Source of the DNA: Cryptomeria japonica
Lineage: Eukaryota > Streptophyta > Pinopsida > Cupressales > Cupressaceae
NCBI RefSeq assembly: GCF_030272615.1
Contig: NC_081409.1
Coordinates: 651,528,468 to 651,592,467, forward strand
Reading direction: 5' to 3'
DNA: 64,000 nucleotides
Position numbers and translations under genes: made by a program
The notes under the pieces: model-generated
Database searches by the model: none
Told to the model about the DNA's origin: nothing
Seen by the model: the letters and a program-made list of their open reading frames with translations, nothing else
Part shown: one piece after another, positions 35,300 through 46,179 of the stretch
Position numbering within the stretch: the stretch's first letter is position 1
Layout of the letters: every line of letters begins with the position of its first letter

Positions 35300-36599
35300 G
35301 TCATCAATGAACAACATGAAATATTTGTCACCCTCCACACTTCTTACTCTTTTAGGACCACACAAGTCAATATGCACAAGATCTAACAATCCATTAGATG
35401 AATACAACTCACTCTTGAATGTAGTTCTTGTTAGCTTTCCCAACTGACATTATTTACATATTGAATTAGATGGTTTCACAATTTTAGGCAAATCTCTAAC
35501 AGCTTGAGTAGAGCTTATACTTATCATGCAGTCAAAATTAACATGACACATCCTTCTATACCACAACCAAATTTTATTGATTGATCTAAGAAATCAAACA
35601 ACTTTTCTCACCAGCATTCAAGTGAAAAATATTACCTTTAGTCTTAGTCCCTAATGCAATCTCTATACCAGAGGCATTAAGAATATTTCATTTACCATTC
35701 TTGAATTGAAAATCATATCCCTTGTCAACCATCTGCCGAACACTCAAAATATTATGCTTCAAACCTTCAACATACAAGACATCATCAGTATTATGCTTAC
35801 CATCAAAGGAAATTGACCCTCTACCACATATCACATAAGCTTTATCATCTCCAAATCTCACTATACCACCATCATACCTTTCTATATTCACAAATATTCT
35901 TTTATCACCAATCATATGATGTGAATAACCACTTTCAATTACCCATTGATCTTTATCTTCAATCCTAGTAGCCAAAGCTTTCTCCTCAACAATGCAACTT
36001 GTAGAATTCACTAGTATCAGATCATCTTCCTTGATAGCAATAAATACAAATTCATCTTCAGAATTCCCATTCTCAAACTCTTCATTTGTCACACCTTCAT
36101 CAATAGCACAATAACATCTCATTTGATATATGAAATTTTGGTTAGGCTTATAGGATTTATCATTCTTATCATGTTTCTCATATATATCATTCTTATCAGA
36201 TCTATCATGCCTTTCAAATTTGTCATGCTTATCATACCTAGAAATTCTTTCAAGACACCTAGAAGAAAAATGTCCTATCTTATTACATGAGAAACATTTC
36301 AAAGGTAACTTTCCATCATACTTATCGGCTCACTTAGGCAACCTTCTAGAAATAAGGGCTTCAAGCTTATACAACTCTCTTTCTTTCTCTTCTATCTCTC
36401 TCTTTTCTCTTTCATATTTGGATATCGAACATGAAATCTCTCTCGGATCATACATCTGCTTCCCAGATATAAAGGCTCTGAATGTAGTCTCATATTTTCC
36501 ATGTGATTCTCCAAACTCGCTCAACTCAAAGGCAACAAGTTTACCAACCAGCATGTCCCTAGTCATAGTAGTCACACTTCATATCTCATCAATAGCAGT
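35300..36599 (-). pseudogene. Copia-E: integrase start, protease and most of gag
   Basis: Minus strand. Gag remainder: AIDEI, a stop, SVTTMTRDMLVGKLVAFELS, a complete zinc knuckle CFSCNKIGHFSSRC (about 36300-36260), then an unusual DK/DKH/R-rich run (DKHDKFERHDRSDKNDIYEK). Protease: WVIESGYSHHMIGDK (Asp to Glu, Cys to Tyr). Integrase: MGKLTRTTFKSELYSSNGLL and VHIDLCGP, ending at LFIDD where the LTR at 35299 cuts it. A read-through frame past 35299 into the LTR is chimeric. Confidence 0.85.
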
Positions 36600-37322
36600 T
36601 GTAGATGAGAAAAATCTAATCTGAAATCTTATGAGATAAGATTCAGATAGATCAATCACCCAAAAATGAATTGCTTGCATGAAAACATACATGCATGCTA
36701 CAAAAATCTACTCCATTGCACTCCTTAAATCAAGGTCTTGTGTTTTTAAGATTTTTTCTCTCAGAGCACTATGCATAAGAGGCTATGATTTATTGGAGAT
36801 TTTAGATGGCGAATACAAAGAAATCTAAAGAAAGAAAAATGCAAGAGACGAATGCAAAAAGAGAACTAATTGCTAGATTGCTAGTTGTCCCAAATGAGAG
36901 AGGAGGTTGGGTTTTTATAGAAGTTTCTCTGAGTGGATCTTGGTTGTAGGGCGAGTGTGGGATAAAATATTGGATTGGATATTTTAGTGTTTATCCCACA
37001 TGCATTAGATGAGCATAATTGACAAGAGTGGAAGATGATAAATATAGGGTGAAGTTGATATGAAAGAGATTTAGGAAATGGATGAAAAATGGATTCAATA
37101 AATAATAATGTTGTTAAATGGATTTTATTTAATATATGATATAATAAAAAATTTATGATATAGTGAGGAATATGGAATAATGAAAATGAATATCATAAGA
37201 TAATAGAGAATAATGGGATAATAAGATATTATTTAATTTGGATCCACTTGATAATGGGAAAAATTGAGGTTGATTGCTAGGACAATTGTAATGAAATTTT
37301 CTATGTGTCTACATTTTGCCCC
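36600..37322 (-). repeat. Element T 3' LTR
   Basis: Begins TGTAGACAC at 37322 (minus) right after the PPT-like ATAGAGGGGCAAAA, and ends CTCATCTACA at 36600, 723 bp. Minus-strand TATA box CTATAAAAAC at 36920-36911. The start and PPT match the LTR at 33860, so the two are related families; their bodies differ. Confidence 0.7.
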
Positions 37323-39075
37323 TCTATGAGACAATGCAGCTTGTCGCATTGTTTCAAAGAAAATGATCAACTGATATATGCCCTAGAGTTATCCTAGTAA
37401 GGGTGATGATTGATTGGTTATGCCCCCTCAAGAGTTTGATCGAACAAATTGATGGAGATTGAGCTCTTGATAGATTGTGGGAGAGAAGATTGGATGATTG
37501 ATATTCCACAAGTGATTAAGTTGAGATGTACATTTGATGGAAATGTACGGTTGATGAGGAGTAACTAAACAATTAATGGAAATGAACAATATAGCTAGGT
37601 TGATAAGCTGATTAAGTTGATTAAGTTGATAGGGATTGATGATAGCACAAGATAAGGATCCAATGATTGATTGATTAACCCAAGGGGCATTGAGATTGAG
37701 GAAAGAAAGTTCATTGATAAAACAATTGAATGTTGAGATATATGCATCAGTTGGATAAAGCATTTGCTTTCAATCTTGCCGCATTGAAAAGAATGAAGAA
37801 GATGAAGAAAAAAATTATGAAAAGGAGAGATGAAAAGGGGTGATGAAAAGAGAAAAATGATGAGAAAGAAGAATGAGTAATGAAAAAGATGGATATGAAA
37901 GTGATGAGAATTCTTGTGCTTTTTGAAGTTCTAAAGTCATCATCGAGCTTATTATGGCAAATGAAAAAAATAATCTAGATATAGATTAGACCCAAATGAA
38001 TTGTCATACCAATAAGGTGTAATAAAACACATTAGATAGTCAAGGAATGCCCCAGTTCACAGGAGACCCATATGTCCTCGATGATCTTAGATGATAATGT
38101 CCTAAGATGATTCATCATATTACTAAGGAACAATCCACAAGAAGCAAGTAGGTGAAGATGCTCCATCCCCACATTTCTAGTCAAAGACATCCTGGAGATA
38201 AAATCTCTAGTCAGAGACATCCCAGAAAAGCTAAAAGACATGTCACCAAAAAGAAAATTTGAAACAATCAAAAGACATAATCAATCAAACAGACATTATG
38301 TTTTATACCACAATGATTGTTGTTCTAAGGTAATGTGTTTGGTCTGATAAGTTGATTGAATATTATTATGTCTGCTCAATCGTAGTCTCATCATGTCATG
38401 ATTTTGTTGAAGTCCAAAGCTACACGCTCGTCTGAAGTGTTTGTGTTTTTGCAATGTGTTTTTTTTTATAATTTTTTTAAATGATTTTTAGGGTTTTATA
38501 AATGTTTTAGTTTTTTTTAGGGTTTCTTCAAGATTTTTTATGATTTTTATGATTTTTTCAGGACATTTTATGATTTTTATGATTTTTTCAGGACATTTTA
38601 TGATTTTTTATGATTTTTTCAAGACATTTTATGATTTTTATGATTTTTTCAGGACATTTAATGTTTTTTAGGATTTTTCAATGTTTGCCCCTAGTGTCTA
38701 GCAAGGTAAAAAGATTCTAAGAAGATGGATGAACAAATGGGACATGAATGGATAAGTGAATGATGGCAAAGGCTTATGTGATGTTCAAGAACTATCTCAC
38801 AATAGGATAACATGTTAATGCAAGCACATAGACTAGATATAGCAATAAAAATCAAGGATATGGTGTAATGAATGCCATGTGGTCCAAAGGAATGGACATG
38901 TCAAGAGGTTTTTTGCATTTTATGTCCTTAATTTTGATCAAGATCAAGAGATGGGTTTGGATAGAATAAGAAAGATCAAAGGGTGGTAATGATGGATAGG
39001 AGCTAAAGGGTGTGGATCAGATGCAATAGATAGGACACACGATGCCTAAAAAGATCCTTAACCTTGTCAAGATCA
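37323..39075. other. Element T 3' non-coding region
   Basis: No gene recognised. Includes a GATGAAAA-rich stretch (37780-37900) and the tandem repeat at 38530-38670. Short frames are AT-biased noise. Confidence 0.4.
38530..38670. repeat. tandem repeat, 30-bp unit, four copies
   Basis: Four nearly perfect copies of a T-rich unit containing ATTTTATGATTTTTATG followed by ATTTTTTCAGGAC. The third copy has one extra T and AAGAC instead of AGGAC. Confidence 0.85.
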
Positions 39076-39499
39076 AAGGTGGAAAAGGGATACATATGTT
39101 TTTTTCATGTCAATTAGATGGGACATGTTGATCCTTTAATTCATGTGGATTTTTTAATATTGAAATTTTATGCTTGGCATCCAAGTTGCTTCCAATGGCA
39201 TTAGGATTCATGGATGGATATGAATGATATGAAGAGTTAATGTGGGTAGGTTGTTGGAAGGTTCTCAAGGATGTGTGCCTTTGTTGATCTCAACTTATGG
39301 TAAGGTTAGTGGATTGAAAGCTAGGGGTAACATGGATAGGAAGTGGAGGGATCATATAGGGACCCAAGATAGATGAAAGGTTTCAAGGCTTTAATTTTGG
39401 TATATAGGGACACAAAATAGATTTGGAGGATCTAGAAGGTGTGCATTTGGATTTAACTAGAGAAATGTAGGATTTATGAGGGATACCAACACCTTGAGA

Positions 39500-40510
39500 G
39501 TGAGAAATTTATCCATTATAATCAAGATTTTCTTTTATATCTTCTAATATACCTTGTTCATGAATGTATAACCCTTTTCTTTTATAATGCATGCTTTGGA
39601 AGATCTTTTTAACTAAGGGTTTCTTCTTACTTTTGATGCCAAAGGCAAGTCCATTTTGAGGTGGAGGTGACTTACAAGGAATTATAGGATCATGAGAGGG
39701 CTTTATAGGCATGATGTACTCTTCAGGTAAACATGGAGAGTTATGACAAGGGAATAAAGGGATGCTTTGATCTTGACATGGAAGAGGACCATTGGATAGA
39801 GTAGGAAGGGTGTTTGACTCTTCATTTTGAATAGGATCATTTGAAAAGGTGGATGAGGCATCATTATCTTGCTTATTAAGTGGATTAGGAATGTGATTTG
39901 GAAGTATTCTTTTCTCTTCATATATAACAGGATCAACATGGGATTTTATGGAGTTAGGATCTTTTTCAACCATTGGATGGGATTGAAGAGTTTTGGTGTC
40001 TTGATCTTGATTTACGATAGAACTTGTTTCTTCATTTCTCAGATTATCCTCTTGACATGGATCCACTTCTAAGGAAGGGGTAGTATTTTTTATATGCATG
40101 GAAGGTTATTGGAAGGTGTTCATGTTTTGGCATGATGGGGAAGCATTTTGGATGTGACTCTCTAGAGTGGGAATGCTTGGAATTGGAGTGCATGATGACA
40201 TGGGATCTAAGATATCCAAATCCTATAAAGGATTGTATGAAGAAATGGATTAGCTTAGATTTGTTCTATTGATAGCCCTTGAGGTTAAAAATGAGAACTT
40301 TCATCATTAGGTTCACTATTTGAGGGATATGGTTTGGATTATTGGTTTGCAAGTCCTGTACGAGTGACTTGGGAATCCACATGGTTCTTGTTTTTTCATT
40401 TTTTTGTGATACTTTAGAATGCATTGCCTCAATGTAAGACTTAGGAAGCCACACAAATTTTGAATTTTCTTCTTTCTTTATGGGCCTTTGTGGCCTTTTG
40501 GACATTTATT
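39500..40510 (-). CDS. Element T internal ORF, unrecognised, copy 1 of a duplication
   Basis: The minus frame 40099-39509 (196 residues) is open and rich in Pro, Asn, Ser and acidic residues, with SNDPIQNEESNTLPTLSNGP, KPSHDPIIPCKSPPPQNGLA and a basic end GIKSKKKPLVKKIFQSMHYK. Upstream, 40505-40266 reads KFVWLPKSYIEAMHSK and RTMWIPKSLVQDLQTNNPN. The low-complexity Pro/Asn-rich type recalls the gag-side or linker region of some plant retroelements, but I do not recognise the family. It is on the same strand as Element T. It may not be expressed. Confidence 0.4.
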
Positions 40511-40534
40511 TTTCTTTTTGGATCAAATTTTTCT

Positions 40535-41767
40535 TTGTTTTTGCATGTCGATTAGATGGGTCATGTTTATCATTTGATTCATGTGGATTTTTGAATATTG
40601 AAATTTTATGGTTGGCATCCAAGTTGCTTCCAGTGGCATTAGGATTCATGGATAGATATGAATGATATGTAGAGTTAATGTGGGTAGGTTGTCTGAAGGT
40701 TCTCAAGGATGTGTGCCTTTGTTGATCTTGACTTATAAAGCTAGGGGTAACATGGATAGGAGATGGATGGATATAGGGACCCAAGATAGTTGAAAGGTTT
40801 TAAGGATTTGAATTTTGTATATAGGGATCCAAAATAGATTTTGAGGATCTAGAAGGTGTGAATTTGGATTTAACTAGAGAAATGTAGGATTTATGAGGGA
40901 TACCAACATCTTGAGAGTGAGAAACGTAGCCATTATATTAGGATTTTATTTTATATCAGGGAGTTCTAATATACCTTGTTCATGAATGTCTAACCCTTTT
41001 ATTTTCTAAATGTATTCTTTGGAAGACCTTTTTAACAAAGGGTTTCTTCTTACTTTTAATGCTAGAAGCAAGTCCATTTTGAGGTGGACATGGCTTGCAA
41101 GGAATGATAGGATCATGAGAGGGTTTTATAGGCATGATGGACTCTTGAGGTAAACATGGAGAATTATGACAAGGGAATAAAGAGATATTTTTCTCTTGAC
41201 ATGGAAGAGGACTATTGGACAGAGTAGGAAGAGTGTTTGACTCTTCATTTTGAATAGGATCATTTGAAAAGGTAGAAGAGGCATCATCATATTTCTTAGG
41301 AAGTGGATTAGGAATGGGATTTGGAAGGATTATTTTCTCTTGAGATGGAAGGGATCATCTTGGAAGAAGTGAAAAGGTATAAGGGGATCATCATGGGATT
41401 CTAGGGAGGTAGGATCTTTTTCAATCATTGGATGGGATTGGATAGTTCTGGTGTCTTGATCTTAATATATGATAGGACTTGTTTCTTCATTCTCCAAATT
41501 ATTCTATTGACGTGGAGCCACTTCTAAGGAAGGGATAGGATTTTGCATAGGCATGGGGGATTCTTGGAAGGTGTTCATGTTTTGGCGTGATGGGGAAGGA
41601 TTTTGGATGTGACTCTCTAGAGTGGGTATTTTTGGAATTGGAGTGCATGATGGCATATGATATAGCATTTTTGATTCATTAGAATAAATTGTATCAATAG
41701 TGGGATTAACTTGGATTTTCACATGAGGTATTCCTTGAGGTTCAACATGAAAAGTGTCATCATTAGG
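40535..41767 (-). pseudogene. Element T internal ORF, copy 2 (broken)
   Basis: Repeats the sequence of 39090-40260 in the same orientation with stops and small changes. The open part 41794-41504 reads NDDTFHVEPQGIPHVKIQV and SRQNMNTFQESPMPMQN, fused at its N-terminus to Copia-E gag (MISLPPSYK). The fusion is a consequence of the joint at 41767, not a real protein. Confidence 0.5.
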
Positions 41768-41853
41768 CTTATAAGAAGGAGGCAAAGATATCAATAATTT
41801 AGCAACAATTTCATCTTCTTCAAGAGTTCCACTAACACATCTAATACCTAGGA
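41768..41853 (-). pseudogene. Copia-E gag, middle fragment
   Basis: The minus strand reads TLEEDEIVAKLL then SLPPSYK, the segment of Copia gag that normally joins ESISNFMAKVNQL (now at 54417-54470) to ATAIDEI (now left of 36600). It is isolated between Element T and the chromovirus. The last five bases 41849-41853 (TAGGA) are the chromovirus target duplication. Confidence 0.8.
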
Positions 41854-44800
41854 TGTGAGGCCCTACCTCGACTCAGTTTGACATTTTCAGTTATTTGCAT
41901 ATTGAGACTATTATGGATGCTTTATTTTATGCTTTATAGATTTAGAACCTATATGATTCCATGATTTGGATCACATTGACATATGTTGATGCTTTATTTT
42001 ATGCTTGATGATTATGAAACTTTATATGTTGCTAGAATAGAATTACTTTGAAATGGTGAAAGTCATTATTGGAATTTTAGGACTTCATTTTGATGATAGA
42101 AAAATGATGCTTATTTTATGAATGGTTCAATTTTGAGAATTATGTTAATTGCTTATGTGGAATTGAATTTGAATGAAAGAGATATTGAATTATTGTTGCC
42201 AAATGTATGAGTGTTTGATGTGCAATGAAATCCATGTATTTAATTATGTATAATTGTGATTATTTGGAACTACTAATTTGTTAATTGAGATGCGCAGGAA
42301 AATTATCCATGTGACCATGGAATTTATATGGAGAAACAAACCTAGACCAATGTATATTTGTTAAGCCAGGGGTTGTCTATTTGGAGAGACAACACCCTGT
42401 TTGTAATGTATTTTATTTGTGAAGTGTATGATGCTTGAGTGTTAAAATTGATTTTTATGTATATGTGTAATCCTACAAGAGACTATTTCCATGTGTGATT
42501 TTTATATTGTATTTTATTGTGTCACTTGACACATGTGCTGATTAGTGTCATTGATTTTGACTTGTCTCTTGGAGGGAGTTTTGTTTCTACCAAAGCCATT
42601 CAAACACATGGGTGTGGTCCCAAATTTGCCTTGGGTAGGGAGTCTTGGGAGTGGTCAACTCAGGTTTGACCCGTAGGTTAACTTCAGTTGGGTTTCTAAG
42701 GGGTTAAATGGACTCTGAGGGTCAGTTTTAGGGCTTTTCCAAAGGTCCAAAGGGTATACCTATGGGTTAGGGGTATTTTGAAACATGTGACTACTCCCAT
42801 GTGACTGTTTAGTCACCTCAAAAATTGGTTTTCCCAGGGTGAGCGAAAATTCAACTTAGAAGGTTCCTCCTAGGATAGACAACCTTCCCTTTTGATGTCA
42901 AACTCTCTTCCCCATCCTCACTCACCTTTTCCCTTTCCAGTTTTAGTAATATGTAAGAGGTTGGGAAGAGAAACCAATGGGAGCTCTCACCTCACCCAAG
43001 CGGTTGGGAAGTGTGTGAGAGGCCTTCTTAGGCAAGGATTAGGGACTTAGTGAGTAATCACCCACTCTCCATTGTTAGAGATTATGCATTGATTTGAAAT
43101 TTAGTTGTAGGATATAATTTTGGTGAAGTGTTGGTGGAAAGTTTGTGTGGATTTGTGCAGCTCATCCCCAACTAAATCTAACATACCTATTGGCAGATTA
43201 AGGTTGGTTTTACTTTCTTTTGTTTATGTTGTTTATGTTGTTTATGTAAGAAAGAAATGCTTGCATGAAAAGAGATGTGTATATGTAATTTGTTGTAGGA
43301 GAAAAATGTAAGTTTTCATTTCCATGTTCTTTGTTTATGTGTTCTTGTTTTGGGAGTGGTCCAAGGCCTCCTACTCTTGGGAGAGTAGGATGGTCTTGGG
43401 GTGGAAGGAGTATGACAGCCTTGGGTGAGAGGCTTTCCTTATGGAGAGTGATCTGAAGGGTGTCCTTTGTGACCCTTGCTGCATAGCCTTGTGTATGCAT
43501 TTGGGGGTCATAAGGGGAGGAAATATGGCTTTTATGCCTTTGGGGGGCATAAGGTGTGGAGGTGAAAATTGTTGTATTTTGTTTTGCCATGAGGTGGCTT
43601 GATTTGTATTATACTTGCAATCTCCCCAATGGTACTTGGTCCACTTCCACCCATGGAATGATCATCACAAAATGTGGTGAAAGTGTAGCTTGGGATGGGA
43701 AGATGCATGTTGAGTGTTGCCTTATTTGTTATGTTGTTTGCTTGTTTGTAACCTATCTAGTGCTTGGTTCTCCAAGCTCGAGGGTGGCTTCTAGTAAGCC
43801 TAGGCTAGGAGGTGAGCTCTCCATGGTCAAGTTGTGTTTCTATTGCAGGTTGCTTGGGATGGGAAAAGAAAGAATAAAGAGCTTTGTTGTTGTTTTATGT
43901 TGTAGAAAAGTTTAAAAGACAATGTATTTAATATTGTAGCTTGTAAAGAAAAAGAGAGCCATTGTTGTATTTATTTTCCAAAAGAAAAGAAGTGTATTTA
44001 TGTTATTCATATTCCTATGGAAGGGAAATATTTGTTGGGTATTCAAACCCATTTGTATTCTTATTTACCTTGTATTTAAATTCCCTAAAGAAATATATTT
44101 TTCCTACTTGGGTTAGTTTTGCAAAAAGGGTAGAAGAAATGTATTAGCTTGTATTTAAGTCTTCATGTAAAAAAAAAAAGAAATGATGTTGTTGCATTTA
44201 TGTTTATTTTGCAAATAAATTAATTTTGTTCCTACATGTTCATTTAGGTACATTAATGCTGCTGCAAATAAAAGAAAACTGTCATTATTTTTCCATTTAA
44301 TGCAGAAAACAAATCTTAAGGTAGTAGCTTAATGTAACAAAGGAAAGATTAGCATATAGACCTAGTTCTTATTTTGTTTACCCAAAAAGATTATATTTTA
44401 AGTTGCTGTTAGAATGCATTGTAGATATTAATTACAGAATGTTAGTTTTAAACAAACAAAAAGAAAATATTAAGCATATATTTCTTCAGTCTTTAAAAAA
44501 AAGATATTTTTCCCATTATACAATCTACAAATAACATTAGGAAAATCTCTGCATGCATTTTAAAGATATACAAAAACAATAAACTCAAAATTGCCTAAAT
44601 GAATTATAGTTTAAAAAGTAGCAATATATATTTAAATGTATATTTCAGTATATATATATAAATCAGGTCTATGAAAAAAAAAGAGGAATTATTACTTATT
44701 AAACTTCCAAACAAGAAAAAGGAGTATATATATATAAAATTTTATATATTAACGTTATTTTCTTTTTACCTAAATTTAAAAAAAAAAAAAGGCAAAAAAA

Positions 44801-45399
44801 ATGGAGGGCAAGGCCGCAGCCGTGGGCGGCACCATCCACAGGCTGCGGAAGCCCGCAGATGTGGGCGGTGATGTCCACAGGCTGCAGGAGTCGCAGCTGT
44901 GGGCGGTGACGTCCACGGGCTGCGGAGCCCGTAGCCATGGGCGGCGCTGTCCGCAGCTTGTGGGTAACCTCTGCTCCGCCTCCCTTCCTCCTCCACGAAA
45001 ATAAAAAAAAGAACTCCCGGCTCGACCCTGCATGCGCTGCCGTGGAAAAAGTTTAAAATGCCACCTTCCATGGCCGCCACGCCCACACCTGCACACACAC
45101 ACACACCAAAAAAAAGGAGTCTTTCACACACACACACAACACTGAAATTTTTTTTTATAAATGTTATAACATACTTGCCGTAACCCTAGTTTCGGGTTAG
45201 GGCAAACACACTTAGATTTTAACATAAGATATGTGTGTGTGTGGGAGTGTATAAGAAGGGGTTAGGGTTAGCATGTGGCTTTGTAGGATTTAATATATAT
45301 ATATATATATATGGAGGTAAATTAATAAAATAAAATAACCCCCCCCCCCCCTGCTTCTCTTTAGAATATATTCATAAGCATTTATATAAATTTTATATG

Positions 45400-45450
<51 letters not shown>

Positions 45451-46006
45451 TAACTTCTATATTTATTTGAAATCAAATTAGTAGTTGTAAAACTAAGTAA
45501 TGCACCTTGAATTATTAAATGAGAGTAGGAGCATTCTAATAAAATATTGGGTAGGATAAACCCTTGGGAAAGATAAAATAAAATGACATGTGTAGAGTCA
45601 AGTTGGCCCCCTTTATTTTGAAATTTATTAGGCACCTTTCTATTAATGGATATATTATTAATAGGTTAATCTAATCAAAGAGTTAGGGTAAATTAATTTT
45701 AGACCCTAAGTAATTAAAAAACTATAGGAGATCATTAATAGTCCCTATTAATTTAGTTTGTGATTATTGCTAAGTGATTTTAATTATTTATTAATGGAAG
45801 ATTAGTGATAACTCTTGTGGAGAAATATTAGCTCGCTTATAACTTAGATAATTTTATCACCCAATTAATTTAATTGTTTGATTCATTCAAAACATAGTTA
45901 AGACCAAACTAGATTGCATTATTTTAATTAGGTTAGTCGTACTAAGTTAAGTATTTTTAAAAAAAAAAAAATTATTCCGTTTGTGCCCAAAGGTTTGGGC
46001 ATGACA
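41854..46006 (+). repeat. Chromovirus G 5' LTR (4,153 bp)
   Basis: TGTGAGGCCCTACC start and GGGCATGACA end. It contains a GC-rich minisatellite at 44822-44976 and a long (AT)n run at 45404-45448. The segment from about 43957 to 44645 is missing from the 3' LTR. Confidence 0.93.
44822..44976. repeat. GC-rich minisatellite, about 39-bp unit, four copies
   Basis: Each unit has GTGGGCGGY, then GTCCACAGGCTGCGGA and GCCCGCAG-like ends. It stands out as strongly GC-rich inside an AT-rich LTR. The same array is in the 3' LTR at about 53225-53370 with more decay. Confidence 0.8.
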
Positions 46007-46008
46007 TT

Positions 46009-46021
46009 TTGGTATCAGAGC
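46009..46021 (+). other. Chromovirus G primer-binding site
   Basis: TTGGTATCAGAGC two bases after the 5' LTR end, complementary to the 3' end of initiator tRNA-Met. Confidence 0.9.
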
Positions 46022-46179
46022 AAGGTTACCAACACTAGGAACCTTACTTTATTACGTTTCACTATAATTATTTAATTAATTAAATTGTATTTATTTTTAT
46101 TATATTTATTTTTAAAGTGGCTAAAATATTTCTCCTAAAATATTTATTTATTTCATTTTATTTTATTTCTTAAAAAGGA

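Larger units (their letters stand above)
36600..41767 (-). mobile_element. Element T, 5'-truncated TGTAGAC-type insertion in Copia-E gag
   Basis: On the minus strand the 3' LTR is 37322-36600 and the internal region extends right to about 41767, where Copia-E gag (SLPPSYK) resumes abruptly. No 5' LTR or PBS is found. About 10 bp of gag at the right joint are also missing, so the 5' end was removed together with a little of the target. The internal region has no RT or integrase homology. It holds a 1.45-kb tandem duplication. Confidence 0.7.

Noticed and set aside
35090-35443. An open frame joining integrase to a novel C-terminal domain
   Set aside because: The novel part is the inserted LTR read through its end at 35299; the fusion is accidental.
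43120-43915. Frames repeated at 52210-53004 as a possible duplicated gene
   Set aside because: These are the two LTRs of chromovirus G; no protein family resemblance and frames differ by indels.
44766-45137. Cys/Gly-rich and Ala-rich frames in the GC-rich LTR island
   Set aside because: All frames are open because of the 39-bp repeat; the frames are not conserved in the 3' LTR copy.
45180-45265. CCCTAA/TTAGGG words suggesting interstitial telomere repeats
   Set aside because: Only one or two units occur, separated by other sequence, and the same bases are in both chromovirus LTRs, so they are part of the LTR.
45395-45450. (AT)n array as a possible regulatory element
   Set aside because: Ordinary microsatellite in an LTR, differing in length between the two LTRs.
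46009-46021. TGGTATCAGAGC as part of a tRNA gene
   Set aside because: It is the PBS complementary to initiator tRNA-Met; no cloverleaf surrounds it, nor at 12981, 16031, 27397 or 54873.
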